Part shown: in pieces, positions 23,539-32,949 of the stretch
How the letters are laid out: the number at the start of each line of letters is the position of its first letter
Position numbering within the stretch: position 1 is the first letter of the stretch
IMG/VR virus record: IMGVR_UViG_3300025141_012314
Span: 16,342 to 80,341 of that record
Source of the DNA: a virus
Length of the DNA stretch: 64,000 bases
Strand: one strand, 5' to 3'
The notes under the pieces: generated by a model
Seen by the model: only the letters and a program-made list of their open reading frames with translations
Told to the model about the DNA's origin: nothing
Databases searched by the model: none
Position numbers and translations under genes: made by a program

Positions 23539-23841
23539 ATGAGTAAGAAAGATTTAGATACGCTGATTGATGAAGCACTTGATAACATACGCTCCGATCG
23601 CCAAAGCGCCAAAGAGTTTCTTAACGAGATAGCGAACCACATTGCGAAGGACCCAGAACAGAACAAGTATCTAAGCCCTGTCGCCGCGAAACATGTAGAA
23701 ACAATGCAGCGTTCAAACGAGCAGTTGGTAAAGATTATAGGTATCCGACAGAAAGGACAGGCTAGTAAAATGTCCTTAAGCGATGAGGACAAAGATAGTA
23801 TATTCGATTTGATTCAGGATAGCCCCACAGATGTCAACTAA
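23539..23841 (+). CDS. Small hypothetical protein
   Basis: A 100-residue helical, charged protein (KKDLDTLIDEALDNIRSDR at the start, KHVETMQRSNEQLVKIIG near residue 65) with an acidic end. I do not recognise a family; the composition resembles small helical terminase or head-assembly proteins but no motif supports that. GGAGGG lies 10-12 bases before the ATG. It overlaps the hub gene by 11 bases. Confidence 0.65.
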   Translation: MSKKDLDTLIDEALDNIRSDRQSAKEFLNEIANHIAKDPEQNKYLSPVAAKHVETMQRSNEQLVKIIGIRQKGQASKMSLSDEDKDSIFDLIQDSPTDVN

Positions 23842-25183
23842 TGTATATGACTGGACTACTGTAACTTCGCCATCTGAGGCTTTAGACTGGTTTAATAACT
23901 CAATCCGCAAGGCTGCAGAATACAACGTATTTGGAAACAAGACAGTTTTTGAAGCGATTGTTCTGGCAGACGCATACCCTTTGTCTGTGAGTGCTGCCGG
24001 TACCCCCGGGTACCCCCCACCCGCAGACGGTGATACGGGACCAACATGGGGAGTTAACACGCGCTTTGCGTTTAAAGCTAGAATAGTTGGTAACCCATCA
24101 CCACATGCGTTCCTTCCCGATCCTTGTGATCCACAGTATGAGACACAATCTTCATTTCTCAATACAAGCATTATTGATTCACATACAACGTTTATATCAC
24201 AAGTGGGGTATTCTACTGATGCTGCCAAGCGTCCCAAAACAGGAGATATCGTGGAAGTTCGGCTAAGACCGGGCCAGAACGGATATGATCTGCAATATGG
24301 TAATTTTATAAAAGTACTAGACTCTTACCGCCATGGCGCAGAAGAAAACGTACGCCCACAGTGCATGAGTATGGAGACTCTTTTTCGAAACTCTCCCGGC
24401 GGCGCCCCACCAGCAACCCCACCCGCAACTTCTACCCCGCGCTTCATAACTTGGGAGTCACTCACGTGGCAAGTCGCGCCTTTACGCAATTTGCTGGCTT
24501 TTATCGCTTCCGGCGAAGGGGGATATACCTCTGTCAACCGCGGACAAGCCGGCGACTCCCCCGGGGTTTGGAGCGATTATACCGACGCCGCAGCAGTCCA
24601 AACTTTTAACGAAATCGTCGTTGACAGCCCCACCCACAACCCGGGTGGCGCCCGCTATTCTACTCTTCGCCAGTCCATGGCTCTCACCGCACTCCCGCTC
24701 CTATTTATCCAGGGGATCCAAAGAAACGGCGCATTCGCCTCGCTTGTTTCCAACGCGAATGTGCCGGGATCCCCAAATACCGTTCAAAACAAACAAGGCT
24801 TTCTAGCAGTCGGACAATACCAGATAATACCAGACACACTGTCTATGATTCTTGGGTGGGTTGACATTCCCATGTATGAATTATACAGCACTACCAATCA
24901 AGATAAACTTGCCGCTGCTCTGCTTCTAAAAAATCACCCCTCATTGGGAAGTTATTTGATGGGGACTTACGAGCATGTTGAACATGCTGCACAAGATTTA
25001 GCAAAAATCTGGGCTTCAGTACCTCTTCAGTGGGCCGAATCATATAACGGCGCTCGGTGCGAGCGCGGACAAAGTAAGTATTGTTCAGTGGGAGGAAATA
25101 GATCATTTCATACTCCGGAACAAACAATTGCAAAACTAGAAGAGGCAAGACGCCTCATGGCTGCAGCAATTCAGAATACCTAG
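23831..25183 (+). CDS. gp5-like baseplate hub with lambda R-like lysozyme domain
   Basis: A 450-residue tail-tip protein. Residues about 65-165 match the gp5 N-terminal OB-fold (RFAFKARIVGNP, then KTGDIVEVRLRPGQNGYDL). Residues about 215-430 resemble the lambda endolysin R / GH104 lysozyme-like fold: LLAFIASGEGGYTS with catalytic Glu229, AVGQYQIIPDTL, and LAKIWASVPL, which matches the IWASLP of R. It would cut peptidoglycan during entry and not during lysis. T4 gp5 uses a T4-lysozyme domain and ends in a beta-helix, which is absent here; the next gene may supply it. Confidence 0.72.
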   Translation: MSTNVYDWTTVTSPSEALDWFNNSIRKAAEYNVFGNKTVFEAIVLADAYPLSVSAAGTPGYPPPADGDTGPTWGVNTRFAFKARIVGNPSPHAFLPDPCDPQYETQSSFLNTSIIDSHTTFISQVGYSTDAAKRPKTGDIVEVRLRPGQNGYDLQYGNFIKVLDSYRHGAEENVRPQCMSMETLFRNSPGGAPPATPPATSTPRFITWESLTWQVAPLRNLLAFIASGEGGYTSVNRGQAGDSPGVWSDYTDAAAVQTFNEIVVDSPTHNPGGARYSTLRQSMALTALPLLFIQGIQRNGAFASLVSNANVPGSPNTVQNKQGFLAVGQYQIIPDTLSMILGWVDIPMYELYSTTNQDKLAAALLLKNHPSLGSYLMGTYEHVEHAAQDLAKIWASVPLQWAESYNGARCERGQSKYCSVGGNRSFHTPEQTIAKLEEARRLMAAAIQNT

Positions 25184-25195
25184 GAGAATTAAAAT

Positions 25196-26131
25196 ATGTC
25201 AATTGACGCCGAAGCATGGCTTAGAAAACTCGAAAACAATAAACCAACAAGCACCCCTTCTAACAGCCCCTTCTTTCATTCAGATGTTAATCCCGCAGGT
25301 CCAATTTTCATTCCTTCGAAAGCGGAGAAAATTGTTGGACAAGGAAACTCACAAATTGTATTTGGTAGAGATCGTTCGGGAAATCTTGCGTCCGGACAGG
25401 GGGCATTCTTAGAATCACCCACGATTGACATTGTGGTTGGTAGAGGTGCCTCATCTCCGGATGGCGCCACCGGAACATTAGTGCACAATAACTTCTTCGC
25501 AGACGCAGCGAGAATATATGTTAGCGAGAACACCCGCGCAGATAGGAATTTTGATTTAGCTCTAGGGAGCATCGGGCATATGTCCCCCACAGGCTGCTCT
25601 GCTATAGTCTTGAAAGCTGATAACACGCGCATTATTGGACGCGGCGGAGTAAAAATAATCACAGGTAAAGCCCCTCGCGTTGCTGGCTTTGGTAACACTG
25701 GCGAGACCTTATCAACAGGAGAATCAATACTCCCAGCCCCTCCGATTGATTTAATCGCTGGCAACTATACCGGCATCCAAACAGTTAAAGGTCCACTAGG
25801 GATCGGAACACAAGAGATTCCAGCACTACAACCCGTTATAAGAGGAAAGAATCTAGAACATGGATTGAAGGAGTTGATTGGGATCGTGGGAGAACTCTGG
25901 AGCGCCGTGTTTAACTTGAGTCTGATTCAGACAGGGTTCAACGGAGTTATTGGAGTCGACCCTTGGCGTCCATGGGTCGCCGCAGCAGCAGCCCCTGTGA
26001 CAACACAGCAATTAACAAGTGTTATAAACAGTTTATATCATACTAAGGCTAATGCAATAGTTTGGGAAACAAACTATTTATCTCGCGCAGGGTACAAATA
26101 TATTTGCAGTCCCAACGTTAACGCGACATAG
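25196..26131 (+). CDS. Putative baseplate spike protein (beta-helix-like)
   Basis: A 311-residue Gly-rich protein: GQGNSQIVFGRDRSGNLASG, VVGRGASSPDGATG, and IVLKADNTRIIGRGGVKIIT with alternating residues, typical of beta-helical spikes. The segment KADNTRIIGRGGVKI recalls the C-terminal spike part of gp5-type proteins in marine T4-like phages. The C-terminal 70 residues are helical and may anchor it to the hub. It directly follows the gp5-like gene, so OB plus lysozyme and spike may be on separate chains. Confidence in the role is moderate. Confidence 0.6.
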   Translation: MSIDAEAWLRKLENNKPTSTPSNSPFFHSDVNPAGPIFIPSKAEKIVGQGNSQIVFGRDRSGNLASGQGAFLESPTIDIVVGRGASSPDGATGTLVHNNFFADAARIYVSENTRADRNFDLALGSIGHMSPTGCSAIVLKADNTRIIGRGGVKIITGKAPRVAGFGNTGETLSTGESILPAPPIDLIAGNYTGIQTVKGPLGIGTQEIPALQPVIRGKNLEHGLKELIGIVGELWSAVFNLSLIQTGFNGVIGVDPWRPWVAAAAAPVTTQQLTSVINSLYHTKANAIVWETNYLSRAGYKYICSPNVNAT

Positions 26132-26138
26132 GAGAGTC

Positions 26139-29100
26139 ATGTCTGAATCAAAGTTTATTAAATGGCAAGATAGAGACAACGATGGGTTAATTGACGTTTG
26201 CGAAGATGTTATAGTAGATGTCCAAGAGTCCTGTTCGGTTTGCAAGCCAGATCCATCAGCAAGCATCCCTAATTGGAAAGATCTCACAATAGATGAACCT
26301 TTCTTAAACGGACAAAACTGCACATACCAGATTACGGTAAAGACTTCCCTTACAACTACGGGTGCCCCAGAAGGATCTTCTGATCAAGAGCATACTGACG
26401 CCCTCACTGCAACTTATGAGCTATACGCAACAGATGCGATTAAATCATTACTGGCAGTTTACGAGAAAGAGAACTCTGCGGAAACACGAGATTTTGCTAG
26501 CAAAGGATTATATGCATCTAACTTTGATCTAGCCCCTTATCCCGGCTCAAGACTCAAACTACAATATTCAATTCCAACGATCGTTTTAGATTCGATTGCC
26601 GCGAGAACAGATACATCTGATGACGAGGAAGAGGAAGAAACAGAAAACACCGGTGGTGGCTCAGTAACATATAATACCACAGAAATATATAATAAAGTAA
26701 TGACCGTCAGAAAGTCCCTATGGTTATATAACAATTATCTTAAGATTTATAGGTTTGTTGAAAACGGAAACCTATTCTTTGTCGATTCAAATAGATTATT
26801 TGAATTGGGCAGCTATGGAGATTCGGGCTTCGGCGATTCTCTTATGGCAGATATCCTGCCTCAATTAGAGTCCTTCCTTAATACGAAAGATTTTAAGATA
26901 CCGGGCATCGGCTGGCCTGGCTTTCAAAATGTGGTTGAGAAGTTATCATTCGTATTTGATGGTGAAAACAAGTTGACTAAACTTGAGGTTTTCACAGCCG
27001 GCTGCGGTGACAATGCTAGAGTTTTTGAAGGCACTCGATTGCGTTCCCTAAATAGCAAATCATCTTTTAAAGATCCGACTGCTATGGGTTATTTCATGAA
27101 TATGGATAAAATGGAACAAGATCTTAAAGCAAGAGTTCCAAAGTACTGGTTAGACTTCATCTTAGAATACACATACCCAGTAGTATATTCCCCAATAGAA
27201 TCAACAAGCACTCTCCCGGGACAAGTAGAGTCTAGATATGAAACATCACAAACCATCACAAGCTGTGTCAAAGACGCATTAATATCCGAAGGAAAAGAAC
27301 TAGGACAAGATCTTCTTGACGAGACTTTCGGAATTGCTGATGCAATAATGTATAAGTTTCATCGAAACCTATGTTACAAAGACTCGGAGAAATTAGACGA
27401 AGAGCTACAAAAACTTGGATTATTTGAGTATGCTGATCCAAACAACCCAGATACTGAAGAGTTTAGAGAAAATCTATTCGCAGTCGCTCAAGCACGTGCC
27501 TATGGGTCTCTAGAGAAAAACGGCGATGGCAGCATATGCGCCATTTTCTCCTCCCGAGACAGTAACAAACCAGAGGGTACATCTGCCGACACGCTTGACG
27601 ATATGTACAACAAGCTCGACAGGATAAAAGCATGCGGTCTATCTTCGATGCTGATGTCTGCAATTCAATGCCTCTTTAAGGGGATGACGTTAGAGCAGGC
27701 ACTGTCAAAAGTCACACTAGCCGCCTTAGAAGCAATGGACCCCACAGACCTATCGTCGTTGTTCATTCTGCTGCCCCCGGACAAACAAGCTCAAATTGAA
27801 CAGCTTGTAAGAAAAAGACTAGCATCAGGCGATCTATTTTCTGATAATGGTGCCTCTCAACAGTTTAGCGATGTCATGGCCGGCAAAGAAGACGCATATA
27901 TTACTGATTCAAGCCAGCCTGAAGAGTTTGGAGAAGAGGATACTTTTCAAACCCCCGTCCTTGCCACTGATGATGTAAGCCTCGCTGTAGCTACCGAAAA
28001 TCTATCAGCTGAAGCCTCTGGAAGAGGGCAAAGCCAGCGACAAGTTCGAACATTAGCACAAAAGTTCTCTCTATCCGGACAACTCTCCGGAGGCTTTGGT
28101 AATAAATCGGTTGTAGGAGCATATGTACACGCCATAATAGAAGTATATCAGGATAATTATCTGGCACTAATCGACTACCTAAACAAGTTCCCGGGCGCCG
28201 ATATTATCGCGAAAGTTATAGCAACACTAGATTGCCCCGTTCCGCCTTTCTTGGGCGCAGAAGGCGGACTTGAAATAATCAAAGAAGAAGACCTTCCCTC
28301 GTGTTTAAGCATCGACGGGATAACCCTACCAAAACTAAAGAATCCATTTGGATGGTTGCCAAAACGCCACGATCTACTCGCTGCATTGCAAGCTGCAGCC
28401 ATTGAGGCGATTAACGAAGCAATTCTGAGAATGATTCAGAACGTTCTCCTTAGAGCTTGCAAGACTTTGAGCAGCGCTGCATGTAAAACTGTTGAGATAG
28501 CAACAGACGTTGCGCAAGCTGCATTCACCGAAGCTACTTTTGGAGACCTTCTTCAAGAAACAATTTGCGGTGGTGATGGGGGTGCCCATAGTGATGAAGT
28601 TTCAAGTTCGGATCAGGCAGTGATTGACGTTCTCGGCGCCTTGGGTCCCGGCGCAGTAGCATTAGCGGATGAGCAGCAAGCCTTGAACTTTAGCCACGAC
28701 CTGTCGATGTCGACCACCCGCACAGAGTTGAGCGAGGCTACGTTGGGCAACCCGTCGGACACCCTTTTAGAAATTGTGTTAAACTTAGTCAAATATGAAT
28801 ATCCCGAGTATGACCCGGCCTTTAACAACAAGCAATCGATAGCTGCTTTCTTTAAAAATGTTGGAAGTTTGATGCCCATGTCTGCGCGCAAACAGCTAAG
28901 AGATCATCTGAACACATTACCAGAGGATGATCAGGTTCCCGCAAACCCTTGCGCATGCGCAACTCCTGAGCAATTTGAAGATTTTTGTAATCGTCGAACC
29001 GCGATTCTCAACGGCAGAGCCAGTCAAGTTCAGATCTCACACATGTGTGAAGTAGAGGACGAACTAGGTCCTCTTGCACAAGCTCTACAATCGGGACCTT

Positions 29101-32100
29101 TTTCAGATATACCACTTATGGGTTCTCCCGGTTGCGAAGATGGGTTGCTCCCATTCGAGCCTAAAGAAGCAGTAGCGGTGTCTACTGCGGTCCTCGATAC
29201 TCATCTTAAACAGATAAAGACAGACTTCACACAAGATATGTTGGGTTCGGGTCCCTTCTTTGAATCAGATTGGGGATTGCTAAATATGGTTCTCTCTGAT
29301 ACTCTGGGGAACCCTTTAAGTACCCACAATAGGAAGAAGAAGTGGGACATCGGAAGAAAACAATACGTTGATTATTATGTAGAATCCCCGGGTTGGTTTT
29401 GGAATACCTATGATGACGCTAGCGATCAAAAAGGCGGATACCCAGTTAAGGTAGCCGAACGTCTTCAAGAACAGATGGCTGGTTCTGCGGTTGTCTACAA
29501 CTCTAATAACGAAATCGCACCGGAAACAACTTTTACGAGATCATTTGATTCGCTGAATATTGGACAAGGCCGCAACTGGTTCGACACAGACATAAATCTC
29601 ACAGAACTGCCAGACTTTGGTTATGACATCGACATAGAGGTTGATTGGTCGAATGAAGATATTAAGTTAATAAAGAGTGCAAGAAAGAAGAGCCCGGACG
29701 TGGTTCTGAAATATTATAATCACTTGGAAGGATACGGCTCCCTTATGGACCAAGATTCCTCTGTTGATTGGGCAGCTTCCCCAGAAAATCGATGGAACTT
29801 CGCATTTGACTTAGAGGTATATACAGCCGAAATGACTGATTCAGATGTTCAAGTATCTGCCCGAGCCCGTCTTGGTCCGTTTGGTCGAGTTTTTGAATCG
29901 GGGTTGTCCGGGCCAAGAAACAGACCCGGAGATATCACAAGAATTAAACTAGTAGAATATAACAAAGTTACCGATGAGTCCGCTGCAGCAAACGCTCAGT
30001 ATAGTGAATCTGGAGGTAGCGAAACAGAAGCTGGTGATACACTCCCTCCAAACATGATCACGGATGAAAGCGCCGTTAGTGAAACAGTCGCGTTTGAGTT
30101 TGCTGCATCCGACGACTCTTTTAAGGGCGTTAGCTTGCTTAAATACCCCAAACTAGTAGGAGCTTTCACACACGAAAGTGCTTACGCACCACAGGTAGTT
30201 TTGCTGCATGAAATGATGGAGAAAAATGGGCAAGAGATTTCAATCGATGACGTAAAATCATTTTATGATAAGAGCACTTCAGAGATGTATAACTCGTTAT
30301 TGCAAACGGTTTCTGATGACAAAAACAGCGCATGGAAATATGGTGCTGAGTGGGATAATATAACTTCCGCTGATTTGGAATATGTTCTCGATGAGTCGAC
30401 TGGCTCACCTAAATCTTATTACGATTCTGACTATAAGGAAGAAGACGGAGTATTGGGAATAAGTGGGTATCAGTGGCAAATGAAATACAACGGAAGACCG
30501 GGACCAAACCGGGTTTATTACCTTCCTCCTGCTAAATTTGGTGGCTCTTATATGAGCCCTCCCATCTATATCGCGCCGGTACAAAATAAAGGCTGGCTTG
30601 GGTTCCTCGATGTATTATTTCCGGAACCTAGTTCATGTAAACCATCCAAGCAGGAGTTGGTGGACTTTGTTGATATCCAAGAAAACATGTCGAAGACATA
30701 CCCCTACATCCCAGAAGATGAGAGGCTGAGAGGAAACACAGATTGTGCGCTTGAGCTTCCATATAATCGAATAATGGAACGCCCAGCAATTTCTGGTATG
30801 GAAGCACTTATAACTGCGACAATCAGGATCTATGCGACTACTCACTTTATAAAGACCCTAGCAACGTTTGCAACTATTAAGCCAGACTTTGATCAGAACT
30901 ATAGCAATATTTTCGCTGCTTATGTTGTTGAAGATATGGAATATTCATTAAAAGATGCACAGACTGCTTTTTGGGAGTTCTTTACTTTATTTAAAGATGA
31001 AGAATTCTGGTTTGCCTTCTTGGAACAAAGTGTGCAAGCATATTCCAGAAGGATCGATAGCGACGAAACTACAGAACCTGCGCCGGCGGTACTAGCTGCC
31101 TTTGAGAGGATTAACGATTACCAAGCGAATTACAAATACCCCACACAAAAAGATTTAGACAACGCCCCTGATGGCGAAACAGGTTGGACAACTACCCTAA
31201 GCAGCTATCGCGAAGAGAAAAACTTTGAGGCTATCCGCGACACAGAAGAGGATGCCAAGATTATTCTTGCCGAGATGGTAAAAGAGCAGTTAAATATAAT
31301 TGGCGAGAGCTTGGTGAATAACTTTGATATCATTGGGGTTGAGCCAGAGATAAACGACTTGGCACTCTATATGATTGAGCAGTTTGCTGATGGCGGCATA
31401 GATCTTAATGTAGATCAAAAAGAAATTGTGGAACAAATGCCCTCCTTCCCAACAGAGGGTGATGGGCACTACACTAATGGTGGCGAGTTTGTAACAGAAA
31501 ATGCAGAAGATTATCAAGGTTATTATCACGTTGAAACTGATGCTGACAATAAAATAATTTATGTGGAAGGAGAATATCCCTCCTCGGAAACAAACAAAGT
31601 CTTAAAGCCTATGGCTGACAGAATGGTTGTAGAGATAGGGGATATACAAGATTATGATTTCACTGCCACCGGCACCAAACCGTTTGTAATAGAAAAGTAT
31701 ACCAGCATTAACGGAGAAAAGTATTCGACGCGCGCCGCCATGGAAATTATAAAGACAAACGTTAGTACGTTAAACGTCTCTGATGTTTATCCTGGCACGC
31801 TAGATTTGGTAACTGATGATAGCGGAGAAGTTGTGGGACTGCAGGGGGAACTTGGTGTTCGCCACGGACTCCAGTTTTCAGTATTTATGTCGGGCAAGAA
31901 ATATCCGGTAGCTGCCACCGAAGTTGATATGTTAGACACCACAATTGAGAACGCGCAATCTTTAGACGGCGATACTAAGCTTCTTCTGTGCCTTCTCCGA
32001 CAGCTGAAATCTGAGGAAGAGTTCAAGCTCCTATATCAATATATCTACGGAGTGCCGAAGATGGCATCCACTATCGCCGTATATAACGATGTGGCATTTT

Positions 32101-32534
32101 TAAATGCCATAGGCGAGAAAATGGTGACATTAGGTGATGCCACTGCTGGAAACAGCAATATGGAACTCAAACCCGGCCATTATGTAGACATAGATGAAAA
32201 TGGTAATCCAATTCTTAAAGAAGGACAAGAAGGTTGGGACCCCCGAAGCCTCAAGGCTGGCGAATGGCTCTCGGTTGAATGGCGCAAGTGGGATAAAATC
32301 TTGCTCCGGAATTCCAAAGCTAGAATTAAAAGAACGTTTAAAACATACTATTATTCTTCCCGAAAATTCGATTTCAGCTTTGACCTTGGGTTTGATTTTG
32401 GTTGGTCTTGGACGAAGAACCTTCGTTCTAAGTTATCCTTTCCTATGGGTGCTCAAATGCTTCCTTGGTGGAAAAAGGTGAAACTTCGTTCCAATCCGTT
32501 TGATGCTAATGGGAAAATGTGTGAAAAGAAATAA
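26139..32534 (+). CDS. Giant virion protein of 2131 residues, function unknown
   Basis: One uninterrupted frame of 2131 codons between the spike gene and gp25. It starts with SKFIKWQDRDNDGLIDVCED, a Asp-rich loop like a calcium-binding type-3/dockerin motif at residues 11-23, and an early CSVC pair. Residues about 163-175 form an acidic Glu/Asp linker. The middle is helical with small Cys-containing motifs. The C-terminus is aromatic (FDFSFDLGFDFGWSW). I do not recognise a fold, and the length is far beyond any T4 wedge protein. Its place between hub and wedge genes suggests a baseplate or tail-tip scaffold. A domain of the gp27/gp48 class cannot be excluded. Confidence 0.75.
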   Translation: MSESKFIKWQDRDNDGLIDVCEDVIVDVQESCSVCKPDPSASIPNWKDLTIDEPFLNGQNCTYQITVKTSLTTTGAPEGSSDQEHTDALTATYELYATDAIKSLLAVYEKENSAETRDFASKGLYASNFDLAPYPGSRLKLQYSIPTIVLDSIAARTDTSDDEEEEETENTGGGSVTYNTTEIYNKVMTVRKSLWLYNNYLKIYRFVENGNLFFVDSNRLFELGSYGDSGFGDSLMADILPQLESFLNTKDFKIPGIGWPGFQNVVEKLSFVFDGENKLTKLEVFTAGCGDNARVFEGTRLRSLNSKSSFKDPTAMGYFMNMDKMEQDLKARVPKYWLDFILEYTYPVVYSPIESTSTLPGQVESRYETSQTITSCVKDALISEGKELGQDLLDETFGIADAIMYKFHRNLCYKDSEKLDEELQKLGLFEYADPNNPDTEEFRENLFAVAQARAYGSLEKNGDGSICAIFSSRDSNKPEGTSADTLDDMYNKLDRIKACGLSSMLMSAIQCLFKGMTLEQALSKVTLAALEAMDPTDLSSLFILLPPDKQAQIEQLVRKRLASGDLFSDNGASQQFSDVMAGKEDAYITDSSQPEEFGEEDTFQTPVLATDDVSLAVATENLSAEASGRGQSQRQVRTLAQKFSLSGQLSGGFGNKSVVGAYVHAIIEVYQDNYLALIDYLNKFPGADIIAKVIATLDCPVPPFLGAEGGLEIIKEEDLPSCLSIDGITLPKLKNPFGWLPKRHDLLAALQAAAIEAINEAILRMIQNVLLRACKTLSSAACKTVEIATDVAQAAFTEATFGDLLQETICGGDGGAHSDEVSSSDQAVIDVLGALGPGAVALADEQQALNFSHDLSMSTTRTELSEATLGNPSDTLLEIVLNLVKYEYPEYDPAFNNKQSIAAFFKNVGSLMPMSARKQLRDHLNTLPEDDQVPANPCACATPEQFEDFCNRRTAILNGRASQVQISHMCEVEDELGPLAQALQSGPFSDIPLMGSPGCEDGLLPFEPKEAVAVSTAVLDTHLKQIKTDFTQDMLGSGPFFESDWGLLNMVLSDTLGNPLSTHNRKKKWDIGRKQYVDYYVESPGWFWNTYDDASDQKGGYPVKVAERLQEQMAGSAVVYNSNNEIAPETTFTRSFDSLNIGQGRNWFDTDINLTELPDFGYDIDIEVDWSNEDIKLIKSARKKSPDVVLKYYNHLEGYGSLMDQDSSVDWAASPENRWNFAFDLEVYTAEMTDSDVQVSARARLGPFGRVFESGLSGPRNRPGDITRIKLVEYNKVTDESAAANAQYSESGGSETEAGDTLPPNMITDESAVSETVAFEFAASDDSFKGVSLLKYPKLVGAFTHESAYAPQVVLLHEMMEKNGQEISIDDVKSFYDKSTSEMYNSLLQTVSDDKNSAWKYGAEWDNITSADLEYVLDESTGSPKSYYDSDYKEEDGVLGISGYQWQMKYNGRPGPNRVYYLPPAKFGGSYMSPPIYIAPVQNKGWLGFLDVLFPEPSSCKPSKQELVDFVDIQENMSKTYPYIPEDERLRGNTDCALELPYNRIMERPAISGMEALITATIRIYATTHFIKTLATFATIKPDFDQNYSNIFAAYVVEDMEYSLKDAQTAFWEFFTLFKDEEFWFAFLEQSVQAYSRRIDSDETTEPAPAVLAAFERINDYQANYKYPTQKDLDNAPDGETGWTTTLSSYREEKNFEAIRDTEEDAKIILAEMVKEQLNIIGESLVNNFDIIGVEPEINDLALYMIEQFADGGIDLNVDQKEIVEQMPSFPTEGDGHYTNGGEFVTENAEDYQGYYHVETDADNKIIYVEGEYPSSETNKVLKPMADRMVVEIGDIQDYDFTATGTKPFVIEKYTSINGEKYSTRAAMEIIKTNVSTLNVSDVYPGTLDLVTDDSGEVVGLQGELGVRHGLQFSVFMSGKKYPVAATEVDMLDTTIENAQSLDGDTKLLLCLLRQLKSEEEFKLLYQYIYGVPKMASTIAVYNDVAFLNAIGEKMVTLGDATAGNSNMELKPGHYVDIDENGNPILKEGQEGWDPRSLKAGEWLSVEWRKWDKILLRNSKARIKRTFKTYYYSSRKFDFSFDLGFDFGWSWTKNLRSKLSFPMGAQMLPWWKKVKLRSNPFDANGKMCEKK

Positions 32535-32542
32535 TTATAATT

Positions 32543-32553
32543 CTATTTATAAA
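32543..32553 (+). promoter_or_regulatory. Candidate late promoter element (CTATTTATAAA)
   Basis: TATTTATA at 32544-32551 in the 30-base gap before the gp25 gene, 21 bases from the start. It is the reverse complement of the T4 late element TATAAATA. On the + strand it would be a related element; on the - strand it would fire away from the structural genes, where no genes are seen. I favour the + strand reading. Confidence 0.4.
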
Positions 32554-32564
32554 AAGAGCAAGTT

Positions 32565-32933
32565 ATGTCATCAATAGCAGTAAAATTACCATTAATGTAT
32601 GATTCGGACGGGGGATATCAAATGTTGAGAACCCTTGCGTCAACAGCGCACCAAAATCTTAAAATGCTAATTCTGACAGAACCGGGCGAAAGAATCATGA
32701 TTCCAGAGTATGGAGTAGGACTAAAGAGATACCTATTTGAAAATTCACACAGCGGAATTGAATCCGACATTTCCTCAAAAATACACCAACAAGTACGCAG
32801 GTATATGCCGTATATAAAAATTAGACATATAGCCTTTGATCAGCAGGAAATTGACAGAGGAATACTACAGATGAGAATACACTATAGTGTCCCTAAACTG
32901 AACCACAATTCTCAGCTTGATATATCAACATAA
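32565..32933 (+). CDS. 25: gp25-like baseplate wedge protein
   Basis: A 122-residue member of the GPW/gp25 family, a core wedge component of myovirus baseplates. The centre NLKMLILTEPGERIMIPEYG followed by VGLKRYLFE is the family signature, and the C-terminus (RGILQMRIHYSVP) is the second conserved strand. The length and position before the gp6-like gene match T4-type gene order. The start at 32565 has AGAGCAAG upstream, a weak ribosome site. Confidence 0.9.
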   Translation: MSSIAVKLPLMYDSDGGYQMLRTLASTAHQNLKMLILTEPGERIMIPEYGVGLKRYLFENSHSGIESDISSKIHQQVRRYMPYIKIRHIAFDQQEIDRGILQMRIHYSVPKLNHNSQLDIST

Positions 32934-32949
32934 GGAGTTACCCAAATAA

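Noticed and set aside
23776-24237. 153-codon open frame on the minus strand
   Set aside because: It is antisense to the gp5-like hub gene, which has clear domains on the + strand. No ribosome site or homologous motif supports it.
25276-25764. 162-codon open frame on the minus strand
   Set aside because: It mirrors the Gly-rich spike gene; long antisense frames arise from the codon pattern there. No gene neighbours run in that direction.
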